Assembly (NCBI GenBank): GCA_947683625.1 | Contig: CANTUR010000112.1 | Location: 1,116,501 to 1,180,500 of the forward strand | Length of the DNA: 64,000 bases | Direction: 5' to 3' | From: Mallotus nudiflorus | Lineage: Eukaryota > Streptophyta > Magnoliopsida > Malpighiales > Euphorbiaceae | Part shown: positions 13,452 through 26,984 of the stretch, one piece after another | Position numbering within the stretch: the stretch's first letter is position 1 | Layout of the letters: the number at the start of each line of letters is the position of its first letter | Made by a program: the position numbers and the translations under genes | The notes under the pieces: model-generated | Databases searched by the model: none | What the model was told of the DNA's origin: nothing | What the model saw: only the letters and a program-made list of their open reading frames with translations

Positions 13452-13542
13452 TTGCAAGTGAAGTTTAATGAAAATATAGGTGAAGGTCAATGAACCTACT
13501 GCAGATTCATTGATCTTCACCTATATGTTCATTAAACTTGCA
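13452..13542. repeat. Long imperfect palindrome (hairpin), MITE-like
   Basis: The left arm 13,452-13,495 and the right arm 13,504-13,542 are near-perfect reverse complements; both carry AAGTTTAATGAA and ATATAGGTGAAG-type sequence around a centre near 13,499. It could be a foldback element or the relic of a MITE. No target duplication was found. Confidence 0.6.
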
Positions 13543-13691
13543 GACAAAGGTCAATGAATCTGCAGCAAACTCATTAATTTTTACCAGCAAATTCATTAAT
13601 TCTCAAGAACATACTAGTGAAAATTAATAAAACTCATAGTTTTGATCAATTAACCTATTAATGTTTACAAGTATAAAAAGAAGTTAACTAA

Positions 13692-13838
13692 TTAAAACAA
13701 AGTTTAACAAAAAAAAAAGAGAACATTTGACATAAGTAGTTAAAACAAAGTTTAACAAAAAAAAAAAAAAGAGAACATTTGACATAACTAGTTAAAACAA
13801 AGTTTAACAAAAAAAAAAAAGAGAGAACATTTGACATA
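13692..13838. repeat. Three tandem copies of a unit of about 48-52 bp
   Basis: Each unit reads TTAAAACAAAGTTTAAC, then a poly-A tract of varying length, then GAGAACATTTGACATAA. The copies start near 13,692, 13,740 and 13,792. They differ mainly in poly-A length. Confidence 0.85.
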
Positions 13839-16550
13839 AAAAAAAAAAAAAGAAAAAGGCATGTGTTTTTTTTATTTACATGTGTAATGGACCCCGGTCC
13901 ATATTGCAATATGGATAGGGGTCGATGGTATAATAATCACTTTTTCAACATTTTAAGTGGAAGCAACAATGTATAAAAAAAATTAATTAGATAAGCAAGT
14001 GTTCCCTCTCCTCCATGAGAGTGTAATTTTACTATTCCTTCTCCTTTGTTGTTCAAATATCCATCTTATTTTGATTTTTGTTGAATTACATCTCATATGT
14101 CAGTTCAAACTAAAAATGAATGATAAGGGTGCAATTTGCTTTGTGGTTTTTGTGTTGCTTTTGAGCTTTATTGATATTCTCTATATTGATGGTTGTGAAG
14201 CTTTTGGAATAATGGATGCAGTTGGCACTTTAGCTCTGATAAAAATATGGATTCAGATGTAGAGCTTGTTTTATTTTCAAAGAGGCAAATGTTCTACCTA
14301 GAGGAAATGGTAGCTAGTGTAAGCTTTTTTTGCCTTTGCCGCGATCTTGCCATGGCTTTATTTCTTAAAATAGTGAAGCTCTGTATTGGAATTGAATCTA
14401 GTAACTCAATAATCATGGAAGTTGAAGGTGAGAATACTTAAATTACTCTCTTTGGAAGTAGTAATTCTTCCATAACTATGGGAGGTATGTGTGGATATCA
14501 AATCAATTACATCCATAACTTTGGCAAGAACATTACTATAATAAAGTAAACGTTGTTCAATAATAATATTAGTTACAAAGACTATTCTAAAATAAAAAAA
14601 GATGATGGCTGCTACAAATTTTCCCTCTTAAGTGACTACTTTGAACTTAAAGAAAATGAAGGTAGCTACAAATTTCAAGACTTGAGCAACTACAAATTTT
14701 AAGTCTTAAAAGTTATTGAATTCAGTATCCACTGGTTTATTGAGTACTGTACTAGATTCATCCATGTTGCAAGTTTCTTAATAGCTAATTTGACCATATG
14801 ATAAGACTACCGAGTGGAGATTTTCAAGTCTTGAGCCCAACAATAAGAGGTGGCAATTCATATATAAGTATTTTCTTACCGCAACTAAAGGAATGTGCTA
14901 GAAGCAATTATGACATGGGAAACAAAATCTTTCTCTTTACCAAGACAAACTTAGTACTCATTATAGGGGCTCACATAGGAAAAGAAAAGAGCTCCAACCT
15001 AAAATAAAACTCAATATGCCTAATAATAGCCTAAGTCCACATAAGCTCAACTTAGGCGAAACTTTATCTGTTGATGTCCAAGCCTCTTCTAGCAGCCCAA
15101 TGACTCAGCTTCTCTAAGCCATATGCATAGCCCTTTAAGGTAATCCTCCTCACCAGTCTACTCAAGCTTTTACTACCAACCCATCGGGTATGATGATCAA
15201 AGACTCCACAATGAGCTCTTCAGAAAGCCTATAAGCCCAACATGTTAGTGCATCACTCGTATATAAGTTTAAAGAAGATTTGCTAACCATGGAATTTCTT
15301 TTGGGTGGCAATACTAATGCCCATTCTATCTTAAGCAAAAGCCCATCAAGCATAAATTTTGGCTTAGAAAGTTGTGAAAGTTCTACAAATGCCTACTAGA
15401 AAAGGGACAATAGCTTAGGAATCTAATTACCATGGGTTGTTATTTTGCTTGGGCCTTTTTTAGTTTTATTGGGTTTATATAGTATGTTTTTTGTCTTATC
15501 AATTGTCTCTTACCTGAATATGCTATTGTAAGAGATTGGAGATAGTTAACCATAGATTTATATGGTTCTCGAGGGTCTCTACCCCTTCTTGGCTTGCAAG
15601 CTTATCTTGTGCTAAATGAAATTGATGTTTTAAAAAATAATTTATTTTTATAATTTATTATATACATATTATTGATACTTGATTTGGAGCGGTCCAAGAA
15701 TAAAGGTCTAATGATAAAAATCTAAGCAAAATGAGTTTGAATAGTGTAAGATCCAATCTCTTTTTCCTTAATAGGATGGTGGCCCAAAGAAAACCTTTTA
15801 ATGAAATCACTAAGGTCATATACCTTAGCACTAAAATGGTGTCTTAGTGACTATAGCTATTTTTAAAATAATAAAGAAAATCTTATTGTAATGTGATTCT
15901 CTCCAACGTTTCATGTGGAAAGACATTGTTAACAACTAAGAATGTGGAGAAGGTGAGGGGAGGTAATTTCTAGAGGGAATTAAAAGGGAAAACATAAGGA
16001 ATAAATATGGGTGAAAAAGGCAACAAGCGACAAAAAAAGTGCTAAAAAATCAACTAAAAAAACACTAGGGAAATTAATAGTGGAAAAATTTAGAGATATC
16101 TTAAAACACAACAAGAATTAAATAAAAAGAAAAAATACAAAGAATTGGACTGAAGTAGAAAAAAAGACCAAAACAGTAGCAGTAGGAAAGAGAGGAAAGC
16201 CATTGAAGCTACAATTTTGCAAGGGAAGTGGAGTTCTCGCGTTACACTACTATGAGTTCATTATAAATTCACTAAAATCATTTTAAGGGCTAAAGACAGG
16301 GCACTAAGTTTGTGTAATAAATAGTAAGGCTTTTTTTTTTGGTATTTCTATTATTCATCATTTTTTTCTTACAATAAATTTTAAATATAATTATAATGCA
16401 ATGCTTTTGATTTATTTCAAATGATTGTGTTAGTATTTCTAACTATTGTTTGTAATTTTTTTCATATTATTTTGTTGATTGGAATTCCAAAATAACATTA
16501 TTTTGATTATGTTAACTGAGGTGATAAGACAATGTCTTTTGATAAGTTAT

Positions 16551-16619
16551 CACCTTTGCATGTTAAGGCAAATCCACTTCACCTTAGTCGTGTGAAGACG
16601 GTGCCTTAACATGAAGGTG
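16551..16619. repeat. Hairpin with nested stems
   Basis: The outer arms 16,551-16,570 and 16,602-16,619 pair (TGTTAAGGCA with TGCCTTAACA and flanking CACCTT with AAGGTG). An inner CTTCAC/GTGAAG pair (16,578-16,583 and 16,592-16,597) extends the structure. It lies about 270 bp outside the hAT left end. Confidence 0.6.
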
Positions 16620-17637
16620 TCTCCTTTGTTATTGTAAGATGGTTATGGTATAAAAATTATTTTTTCCTTTTTTTGTATATATGTTTTCTTACTTCCATTA
16701 AATGAATTTTTAATCTATATTATGTCAATAATCTATATTCAAATTAAAAATATTTTATTTTTTAAGGTTTAATTATTTTAAAATTAAATTGAATTTTAAT
16801 GGTTAGATTTTGATTAATTTTTCTTACTTGTTTATTTTAGCATTGTTGTTTTTTTTATTAGCCAAAATAGTTAGTCCTTAGTTCCTTCTAGAGGTATAAT
16901 CGAGCCAAACCGAGCTTTGGCATGCTCAAGCTCAGCTTAGTTGAAATGAACCCTGTTTAAACTTGGCTCAAGCTCATATACATTAGGAAATATGGAGTTC
17001 AAGCTCGGCTCAAGTCAAACTCAAGCTTGTTCACGAACAAAGCTCATTTGTGTTCAATTTGGCTCATTTGGTTGCTTATTTGATTGCTCATTTGATTGAT
17101 CATTTAGTTGCTTATTTGTGAGCTCGTTAAGAACTCATCTGTGCCTAAAAAATACATGAAGCAACCAATATACATATAAATTAAAAAGTAATAAAAAAAA
17201 CATAAAATAAGTATAATACTATAGTCATCCAAATGCAAATAATAAAATTATAGTCATCCAAATGCAACTAATAATCTTACAGTGATCCAAATAAAAAATT
17301 TAAGAAACCCAAATAAATAGATAGTACTTTAGTATGAAAAGAAGTCTTTAGCAATAGTGTTAAGATTACATCAATACAACATGACTACATAAGTAAGAGC
17401 AACCCCAAATTCCACCATACACAAACACATGTAACATCATTAATTTAAATTTGAAATATTATTGATATACATAAACAATAAAATTTGAAACTGAAAATTA
17501 AATTACCATAACAAGATTTAACACACTTTTCACGAAGGTAGTGTAATTTCCTTGAAATCTTCTTAATCCTACAAAAATAGCAAATAGTTAGATAAGGAAA
17601 ATTCAAAACTATAAATAAATATGAAACATAAAATAAA

Positions 17638-18955
17638 TTATAAAATGTGAAGATATTCTCTCCTTTTTTTCCACTTTATCCCATAAAAAAAACCTAGCCA
17701 ATCTCTGCCACATAACAGAACTTGAACTGTTTTTGCATCTAAGGTAACATGATATAGATCTATCACTCCACCTCCTGCACTAAATGCATACTCTACTGCC
17801 ACAATTGTGATTGGAATCGACAAAATATCATAAGCCATATTTGATAGCACTCGAAACTTAAGATAATTCATCTTAGACAATTATAAAACATTGAACTTAG
17901 AATCATCCTCATAAATATGAACACCTTCTTCTAAATAGACATCCAATTTAGATTTAACTTGTGCCATTATTGATTCCACATTCCTTACATAATTATAAAA
18001 TTCTACCCTCCCCCTAATTCTTCCTTTTCCACTTAACCCTGAACTAGAAACCTCTTTTTGACATTCTGTTTGACCTTTTGTCTCAACATTATTAGTTTTG
18101 TGAGCTTCAAGATATTCTCTATAAAGCACATGTAAAGTCTCACAAACTGTCACCATATGCTCAATACTATCAGCTCTTGAATAAATCAAAGAAAGCATCA
18201 TTCAATCAATTGCATCTTATTTTTAGATCTAACACTACTACCATAGATATCAACAAGTTACATTTACTTTAATACTTATAAATTTGTCCTTCATCTTCTT
18301 TACCATTGATTAGATACAACCATTTTCTTCATTATATTTTTCATTCAACAACTTTTTCACATTATGGAAACAAATTCGATGTTGGATATTCACTACCTAC
18401 AACATATTCAAATTACCTATTCAAACAACCAATTTAGAAATCATGCAAAATCAATAAAAGAAAGAAAAGCGCATATTCAAATTACCAATTTAAAAGAACC
18501 AATTTAAAAATCATACAAAATCAAATAAATTTAGAAAAGTGCATATTCAAATTACCAAGTTCAAATAACCAATTTAAAAATTATGAAAAATCAATAAAAG
18601 TTAAAAAAAAATATGAAGATATACAATACCTGAAATGACATGGGTGACTTTATTAAACTCTTCTAGAAAAGCATAAACTTCTCCAGATTTCATGTAATCC
18701 TCGTCATTAGGCAAGAATAAATAATTGGGATCTCGTTTTTATATTTAAGAAAGACATCCTCAAACTTTAAGGTCATCGATACTATAAAAAAGGTCGCATT
18801 CCACCTTTTACAATAATCAAGAACAAGGCTCCTTAAAAGCAATTTCAATTGTTTTACAACTTCTCCAAACATATAAGTCAACTTTCCGATTGTGTTATAT
18901 CTTTAACACTTTCACGCACATTATTAATTATATCACCAATCTCTGATAAACCATT
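17638..18955 (-). pseudogene. hAT transposase, C-terminal part (downstream of the gypsy insertion)
   Basis: Reading from 18,955 down, the sequence continues the catalytic region with GLSEIGDIINNVRESVK. The conserved CKRWNATFF block (near 18,800) follows. The hAT dimerisation domain is at 17,880-17,638 (LKFRVLSNMAYDILSIPI, then VAVEYAFSAGG, then RDWL). Frames change at about 18,880, 18,690, 18,201 and 17,880, and stops occur between pieces. A tandem array of about 70-bp units at 18,403-18,605 falls inside, probably in a former intron. The piece cannot encode a working transposase. Confidence 0.85.
18403..18605. repeat. Three tandem copies of a unit of about 70 bp
   Basis: Units starting near 18,403, 18,471 and 18,541 share CATATTCAAATTACC, then ACCAATTTA, then AAAATCAATAAA. 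The array lies within the hAT transposase region, in non-coding sequence between coding blocks. Confidence 0.8.
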
Positions 18956-21671
18956 TGTTATAACCTAAAATTTTATAAATTATTAAATTAATTTCTGGAA
19001 TTTGCAGTGTTAATAATTATTTTATTAAATTATAATATTTAATTATTTTATGAAATTAAATTTGAATATTTAGTGTTGAATATTATTTTAATATTATTAA
19101 TATTATTATTTTTATTATTTTTTAAATTAAATTCTTGTTAGTATTTGCTTTACTATTTCATATCATTATTATTTTGAAATTAAAGTTTAATTTTTATTGT
19201 TAATAATTATTTAGTTGAGTAATTTTATTAAATTAAATTAATTGTTACATATATATATTGTGGTGTGAAATTATTGTGAAAGATCTTTTAATATGTAGTA
19301 TTATTTCATTTTTTTCCTATTATACTTTAAAAAAACAAAAGGTCAAAACGTCTAGTACCCCCTCCCCCCAATTTCTTCTTTTCCTTCTTCTTTCTTTTTC
19401 TTTTCTTCTTAGTTTTTCTTTTTTTTTTTTGGCTGGATCTTCACTTGCCTACCGGAGACGATTCCAACCACAACGGAGGCCGGCGTTGGGCTATTTAGGA
19501 ACCTCATCCTCCAAGTTTCTCAAATCTTCAAACTATTTCGAGTTTCAACTCCAGTAACTATTCTGTTTTTTATAATTCATTTTTTAGTATTTTGAGTTTT
19601 TTGTTAGTTTAGGCCTTTATTTGATTTTATTAGCTATTGTTGCTTTGAGATTAATTGTTGTACAGGTTGTAAGGAAGATACATGTGATTTTTATTTATTT
19701 TTTAAAAAAATATTAAATTTCTGAGCTCTAGGTTACTGTTTATATACTATTCCAAGCTCAGAAAATTATATTTTTAATAAATTCTACTAATTATTTTAAG
19801 CATATTTTGTGAAGAAAGTTTGTTGAAATTGTATTCCGAATTTTTATTATGAAATTTTGAATGTTTATGTAAAAATTGAATTTTTTGAAAAATTAGTAAT
19901 TTTTATATTTTAATTGAAATTATTGTTAATTATTATGCTTTGGATAATTTTTGAGTAATAAATAGTATTAAAATAATTTTTATGAATTATTTACTATTTT
20001 TAGCTAATTGATAATAATTTCTGGAAATATATTCAAATAATAGTTTTATCTATTATTTTTATGATTAAATGAATTTTTGGCTATTTTTATTATATATTTA
20101 CGCAATTTAAATAATTATTTGGAGATTATGCTATTTGATTTTGAATATTTGAAAAATGGATTTTTATTAATATTATTTAATTATATTTTGGATTTTATTA
20201 TTCATTTTGAAAATAGATATATTTTATGCTTTTATTATTTAAACAAACTGAATTGTGGTATTTTATTGATTTTTATGAATTTTAGTAAATTATTAATATT
20301 TACTATTATTTTATTGATTTTGAATATATTGGTTCTCGGTTGGGCAATAAATGTAGTTCGGGGGTCAAATTCGAGAAGTTGAACATTTTATATATTTAAA
20401 ATGTGTTTGTGTATAGGATCGACTTTTCCTTAGTTGTATATTTTTATTTTTATTATTTTCCTTAGTTACTCCGCGTGCTAGGCCTATCAAACTAGACCAG
20501 CCAAGTCAGGGTAGAGGAGCACACTCAAACTGTGAGTTAATATTATATGTATGCATTGCATGTAGAATATTTCATCAGCATCCATATTTTCAATAATTAT
20601 GAATTTTATTATTTATTATGCTATATAACATTAAATGTTATTTATTATTATTATCGAGTATATATGTTTTCATATATATAAATGTGATTACTACTTGTTA
20701 TTGATGGATGCTGCATATTTTAATATAAATTTTATTATTCTATTCATGATAAATGTTTTGGAGGATTGTCGTAGAACGTATCACCTAATAGGTCACATTA
20801 TGATTGTGTGCGCACCAGTACGTTAAAATGTTAGGGTTGATGCTATGAAATTTATTCATGTGAGATTTGAATAATTGATTATTGAGATTTATGGTGAGAG
20901 AGTGGTGCGATTATGGAAGCTCAATTGACCTAGTATCTTGGGGCCAATCACACCAACAGTTAGATTGTGGGAGCTTGATTGATTTGATGTCTCGGGGCTA
21001 ATCTACTGTCCAAAAATTAAGAAGAGAAATATTTTGGAATTAAATGAGCATGTTGGCTAGTGAGGTTCAATGATCGAGGTTACAGAATATTTTAAGGTTT
21101 TTCTTTGATCCTTCACCCAAAATTCTTCTAAATTTATTATTAAAATAAAAGTGGATTTTTAGCATATGTATGAAATGCATGTATATATAAATAAATATAT
21201 ATATTAATTATTATACTGATGCTTGAGTGTCTACATCTTTAGGTTGCATGTATATATATTATAATAATTCACTCAGTAAGGTCTGACTCCCCTCAATATT
21301 TTTTTCAAGATCTTCTATTTCAAACCTCCCTATTAGACTTATTTTTTGGACTCTTTCCTTCCCAGCCAATTTATGTAAATATTGAACCGTTACTTTTCTT
21401 TTGTTTTAGTAAACACTGCAGTAGTAGTGCTTTTTATTTTAGTACCTGTTATTGTATTCAATAATGTTTTTGTATTTGAATAATTATATGAAGATGTTTT
21501 ATTATGTTATATTATGAGGATTTCTCTTATATTAATTAAATTTTTAATTTTAATATATTTTTGTGGTATGTTTGCATGTGTTTTTATTTTTAAGACTTGC
21601 AACGGGTTCTAAATTTATGAGAATTCCTGTTCCCTAGTATCGATCATGACTCCCCAGTTTGGGTAATGACA
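18956..21671 (+). repeat. 5' LTR of the Tekay-type gypsy element
   Basis: The LTR starts TGTTATAACC and ends TGACA. It is 2,716 bp, about 220 bp shorter than its partner. The difference comes mainly from a segment present only in the 3' LTR (about 28,155-28,340) and from the expanded TA tract there. Confidence 0.9.
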
Positions 21672-21849
21672 AAGTTCGTATCAGAGTCTAGGTTTTAGTG
21701 TTATGGACCTAGGTTAGCTTAGTTTGTGTTTTCTTTGAAACTACTACAACATATTAAGTTTGACTATGTCTTTAATAAGTTTTTCTTATTGTAGTTTTCC
21801 GCGTAACTATGAGGATGTCTATTTTGTTTGAATCTTTTTGGTTGTCTTT

Positions 21850-24800
21850 TTAGAATAAGGAGGCAAGCACGTGTTGCTCCACTGGTCATTGAGGCCAAGG
21901 ATGATGAGTCTTTTCAAGATAAGGTTCCGCCAATTAGGAGCAAAGGTGGAGGTAGAGGTCAACCTCAAGGAGTGACAGGTCACCGTAGGTAAAGAGAGTT
22001 ATAGGATGAGGAACTTATAAAGCAAGAGCATGTGGAAGCTGCTATACCTCTAGCCATACTATAAATGCAACCTATGTATCAGCAGGGTATGTCTAACCTT
22101 ATTTTATACCAGAGTCAGCAGAATATCATTCGATGGGACTGTATATCTTTTGGATTTCCTGCATGCTATAAAAATGAGGACTTGGACTGCTCACACTGAG
22201 TACTAGAGTTTGTATAGGTCGAGTTTTCTATTGAGGGGCCAGCCCTGGATTAGTTTATATAGGTCATCCAACTACACATGATGACTCTCACCTAGGCTTA
22301 GTTTTAAGAGAGATTCATGAGGTGTTTCTGCCCAGAGCCTATGCGGATGAGCTATAAACTCCAACTAACGAGTGTTACCAGAGGTGACAGGTTGGTAGAG
22401 GAGTACACCAAAGAGTTCCTCAGACTAGGTCGGTATGTAGAGGAGTTGATGAGAGGTTAGTACTTTGCAGTTACTATATATGTCACCAAACTAGGTTTTG
22501 CATTCGCTGGGATGCTTACTGCAGGCCTAACTCTTGAGTCTGTGATAGAGTTGGCTAAGGAGATACAACTCAGATTAGTCAAACATGGAGTTATGCCTGA
22601 TTATTATCAATTAGGAGGTGTCCAAGCAAAAGGATCTCAGAGCACCTAGTACACCATATTTTAGATTGGCTCTAGTAGTCGGCAGAGAGGATCTTATTAA
22701 CAGGGCTAGAGATCTCAGCAGAGAGTCCACAAGAGCAGTAGACATGGCGATAGTAGACCATGTAGACCTGTTAGAATCGGTTTAGATGCAACCAGCAGTA
22801 GCCATAGCTAAAGTTCCAGTTATGGCAGCACGAGATCAATAGCCAGTGCTTGTCAGATGTACGGAAGAGTCCATCAAGGATAGTGCCACATGGCTCTTGG
22901 AGCATATTTTAGATGCGAACAGACGGGGCACTTTGCCATAACGTGTCCTTATTCTGGCTATCAACAGTATTTTCTATAGCAGTCTATTGCCAGTGTAGCT
23001 TTAACTCCCTATCAAATGCCTCTAGCTCAGTATCCTAGTATGTCACAGTTTATATCTTAGTAGGGGCATGGTAGAGGTGGCAGAGGTAGTGCCAAGGGCT
23101 TTAGTAAGGCTTCCACTAGCCAACAGGGAGGCTGAGGACACACCAGAGTCTTCACCCTTGTACAGTAGGATGCTCAGGCATCCAACATCGTTGTTGCAGG
23201 TATACTTCCAATTTGTTACTTAGATGCTAGAGTCTTGATTAATCAGGGTGTCATACATTCTTTTGTGTCCCCTATATTTACTTCGAAGTCGTGTTATCAA
23301 GCTTCAAGGATGGCTTTTTCTTTATCTGTTGCCACTCCTTTAAGTGACTCATTGGACACCGACATTATTCTTTTTGGATGTTTGGTGTTAGTGGAAGGTA
23401 GAGAATTATCAGTGGAATTAGTATTGTTGGATATGATGGAGTTTGATGTAATTCTTAGTATGGATTAGTTATCTCGACACTATAGCATAGTTAATTATCG
23501 GAGTAAAGAGGTGATTTTCAGAATTTTGAATGATGAAGAGTTTAAGTTTATGGGTGATAAGAGTTTTGCACCTCAGAATCTTATCTCCGCTATCACGGCT
23601 AAGAAGATGCTGAGAAAAGGTTGTCATGAATACTTGGAATTAATCAGGGATATTACAGTAGAGAAGACATCTATCTCAAATGTCCTAGTAGCTTGTGAGT
23701 TTATAGATGTCTTTCCTAATGAGTTGCTAGGTTTACCACCTCATAGAAAAATTAAATTTTGTATAGATGTGGTCCTAGGCACAACTCCTATTTTGATGCC
23801 ACACTATAGAATGGCTCCTGCAGAGTTGAAGGAATTAAAGGAGTAGTTGTAAGATTTACTGGAAAATAGCTTCATTAGACCTAGTGCTTCTCTTTAGGGT
23901 GTGCCAATCCTGGTTGTAAAGAAAAATGATGGTACATTAAGACTGTGCATTGATTACAGAGAGCTAAATAAGGTGACCGTAAAGAACAAGCATCCTTTTC
24001 CAAGGATAGATGATTTATTTGATTAACTTCAAGGTGCACAGTTCTTTTCCAAAATTGACTTGAGGTCAGGCTATCATCAATTGCGGATCAGTGAAGTCGA
24101 TGTTCCTAAAATGGCATTTCGCACTAGATATGGTCATTATAAGTTTTTGGTGATGTCCCTCAGGTTAACTAATGCACCAGTTGCTTTTATGGATCTAATG
24201 AACAAGGTGTTCAAACTATTTATGGATCAATTTATAGTAGTTTTCATTGATGATATACTGATTATTCAAAGAGTATGGAGGAGCACGTATATCATTTGAG
24301 GACAGTGCTACAAACACTGAGAGAACATCAGCATTATACTAAATTCTCAAAGTGTGATTTCTGGATGGAGAGTATTGCATTCTTTAGACATGTGGTGTCT
24401 AAAGATGGTATTCAGATTGATCCATATGAAATAGAAGCAGTGTCTAAATGGCCCAAACCAATATCAGTTATTGAGATTTGAAGTTTTCTAAGTTTGGCTG
24501 GGTATTATAGGAGATTTGTGTAGGATTTCTCAAGAATTGCAGCACCTATAAACTGCCTAACTTAGAAGAATATAAAGTTCGTGTGGTCATATGCTTATGA
24601 GAACAGTTTTCAGTTACTTAAGGAGAAGTTGACCACTACTCCAGTTTTGACTTTGCCAAATGGAGAAGACAAGTTCACTGTATATTGCAATGATTCTAGA
24701 GTTAACTTAGGTTGTATGTCAATGTAGAATGGAAGGGTATTGGCTTATGTTTCCAAAAAGTTAAAGAAGTATGAATAGAGTTATCCTACTCATGACTAGA

Positions 24801-26571
24801 GATGGCTACAGTGATCTTTGCTCTTAAGATTTAGAGACATTATTTCTACGGAGTGAGTTGTGAGATTTTCACAGATCACAAGAGCTTGAAGTACATTTTA
24901 CAGCAGAGAGATATGAACTTCAGGTAAAGAAGATGGTTAGAATTACTGAAGGATTATGATTCTGATATCCTATACCATTCAGGCAAGGCTCATATGGTAG
25001 CATATGCCTTGAGTAGGAATTCCTTAGGTAGTATATGAGGAGACCTTTGATCCAAGAGTTGTATGAGTTAATGAATCAATGTTTAATGATGAAGATAAGG
25101 AGATTAGGAGGATTGCTAGCTCAATTTAAAGTCATATCAATGTTAAGAGATAGGATTAAGGCAGTCAATACCAAAATCCTATTTCGGTAGAGCTTGAGGA
25201 GAATGTTAGTGAAGGAAAGTTCATATATTTTACACTTGATAATGAAGGTATTTTGTGGATCAGTGGTAGATTATGCGTTCCTGATGTAGATAATTTGGTA
25301 GAAGAGATCCTTAAAGAAATATATTTTAAAGCTTATAGTGTACATCCATATATTGCTAAGATGTTCCACAACATTAAAGATTTGTATTAGTGGGATGCAT
25401 TGAAGAATGATGTAGTTAATTTTGTTTTTAAGTGCTTGACTTATCAATAGATGAAAGTTGAACATCAAAAGCCTTTTGGGAAGCTTCAGCCTCTTCCAAT
25501 TCCTAAGTGGAAATGAGAGATAATTGCTATGGATTTTATGACAGGGTTACCTCATTCAAAGGATGGATATGATTCCATTTGGGTGATTGTGGATAGGTTA
25601 ACCAAATAAGCTCACTTTTTGCTAATTAAAACTACTTATTATGTAGCCAAGTTGGCTAAACTATATGTTAAGCATATTATATGCCTTTATGGAGTGTATG
25701 TTTCCATTGTATCTGATAGAGGTTTAGTGTTTACCTCTCAATTTTGGCAGAAGTTATAAGAAGCAATAAGCACCAAGCTTGATTTTAGTATTTCTTTTCA
25801 CCCTCAGACAGATGATCAATCTGAGAGGACGATCGAGACACTTAAAGACATGTTGATAATGTGTGTAATGGATCTTGGAGGTAGTTAGGATGATCATTTG
25901 CTACTGGTAGAGTTTGCTTACAATAACAACTACCATAACAGTATTGAAATGGCATTGTATGAAGCTTTGTATGAAAGGAAGTGTAAATCCCCTTTGTGTT
26001 GGGAAAAGATTGGAGAAAGAGAGTTTATTGGACTTGAGATTATCCAGGATGCAGCTGAGAAGTTTGCTTTGATCAGAAGAAGATTGGAAACTATAGCTAG
26101 TAGACAGAAGAGCTATATGGATCCAAAGTGCAAGGATATGGAGTTTCAGGTTAGGGACTATGTATTTCTGAAGGTGTCACTGATGAATGGTGTGATGAGA
26201 TTTGGCAAGAAGAGGAAATTAGCACCAAGATACATTCAACCTTTCGAGATTCTAGAGAGAGTAGGCATGGTTGCATATCGGTTCGCTTTGCCTCCAAATT
26301 TGTCTCAAGTGCATCCAGTGTTCTATGTCTCGATGCTAAGGAAGTATATTTCAGACCCTTCGCACATGTTGTAGCCCCAGAGTATGGAAGTGCATGAAGA
26401 TCTGACATATGAGGAGGAACTAGTTGCGATTGTTGATTATCAAGTTCGCTAGCTACGTTCGAAACAAATTCCGATGGTCAAGGTGTTGTGGAGGAGCAGC
26501 AATGTGGAGGAACATACATGGGAGACCGACACTGAGATACGGATGGCTTACCCTTACCTTTTTCCTCGATA
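21850..26571 (+). pseudogene. Tekay-type gag-pol remnant
   Basis: Gag covers about 21,850-23,150, with a zinc knuckle at about 22,905-22,946 whose first Cys is replaced by Tyr (YFRCEQTGHFAITC). In the protease (about 23,200-23,470) the active-site Asp position reads Asn (23,241-23,243). RT is at about 23,680-24,520 with FIDD near 24,243; the frame shifts just after it (about 24,262). RNase H is at about 24,640-25,020, with its first catalytic Asp position reading Asn (24,689-24,691). Integrase covers about 25,300-26,300 and keeps its DDE glutamate (QSERTIE). The chromodomain is at about 26,395-26,571 (IPMVKVLWRSSNVEEHTWE). Roughly twenty in-frame stops interrupt pol, most at positions where the family has Trp or Gln. 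No product is expected. Confidence 0.9.
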
Positions 26572-26636
26572 AGTCCTTGTATTCTATTCTTTTTATTTTT
26601 GAAATTCGATGATGAATTTTTGTAAGAGGGGGAGAT

Positions 26637-26919
26637 TGTTATAACCCAAAATTTTATAAATTATTAAATTAATTTTTGAGATTTGTAGTGTTAATAATTA
26701 TTTTATTAAATTATAATATTTAATTATTTTGTAAAATTTGAATATTTAGTGTTGAATATTATTTTAATATTATTATTTTTATTATCTGTGAAATTAAATT
26801 AAATTCTAGTGTTAGTATTTGCTTTATTATTTCATATCATCATTATTTTGAAATTAAATTTTAATTTTTATTGTTAATAATTATTTTAGTTGAGTGATTT
26901 TATTAAATTAAATTAATTG

Positions 26920-26984
<65 letters not shown>

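Larger units (their letters stand above)
12901..16888. other. Intergenic region with hairpins and short tandem repeats
   Basis: No intact gene was recognised. The stretch contains two strong inverted repeats (13,452-13,542 and 16,551-16,619) and one short tandem array (13,692-13,838). Open stretches at about 13,999-14,441 and 15,020-15,650 look less random in composition than their surroundings but match no family I know. Confidence 0.45.

Noticed and set aside
13999..14441. Two adjacent plus-strand ORFs of 87 and 64 codons that could be a small gene
   Set aside because: No recognisable domain, no convincing splice junction between them and no supporting context. Left as unassigned.
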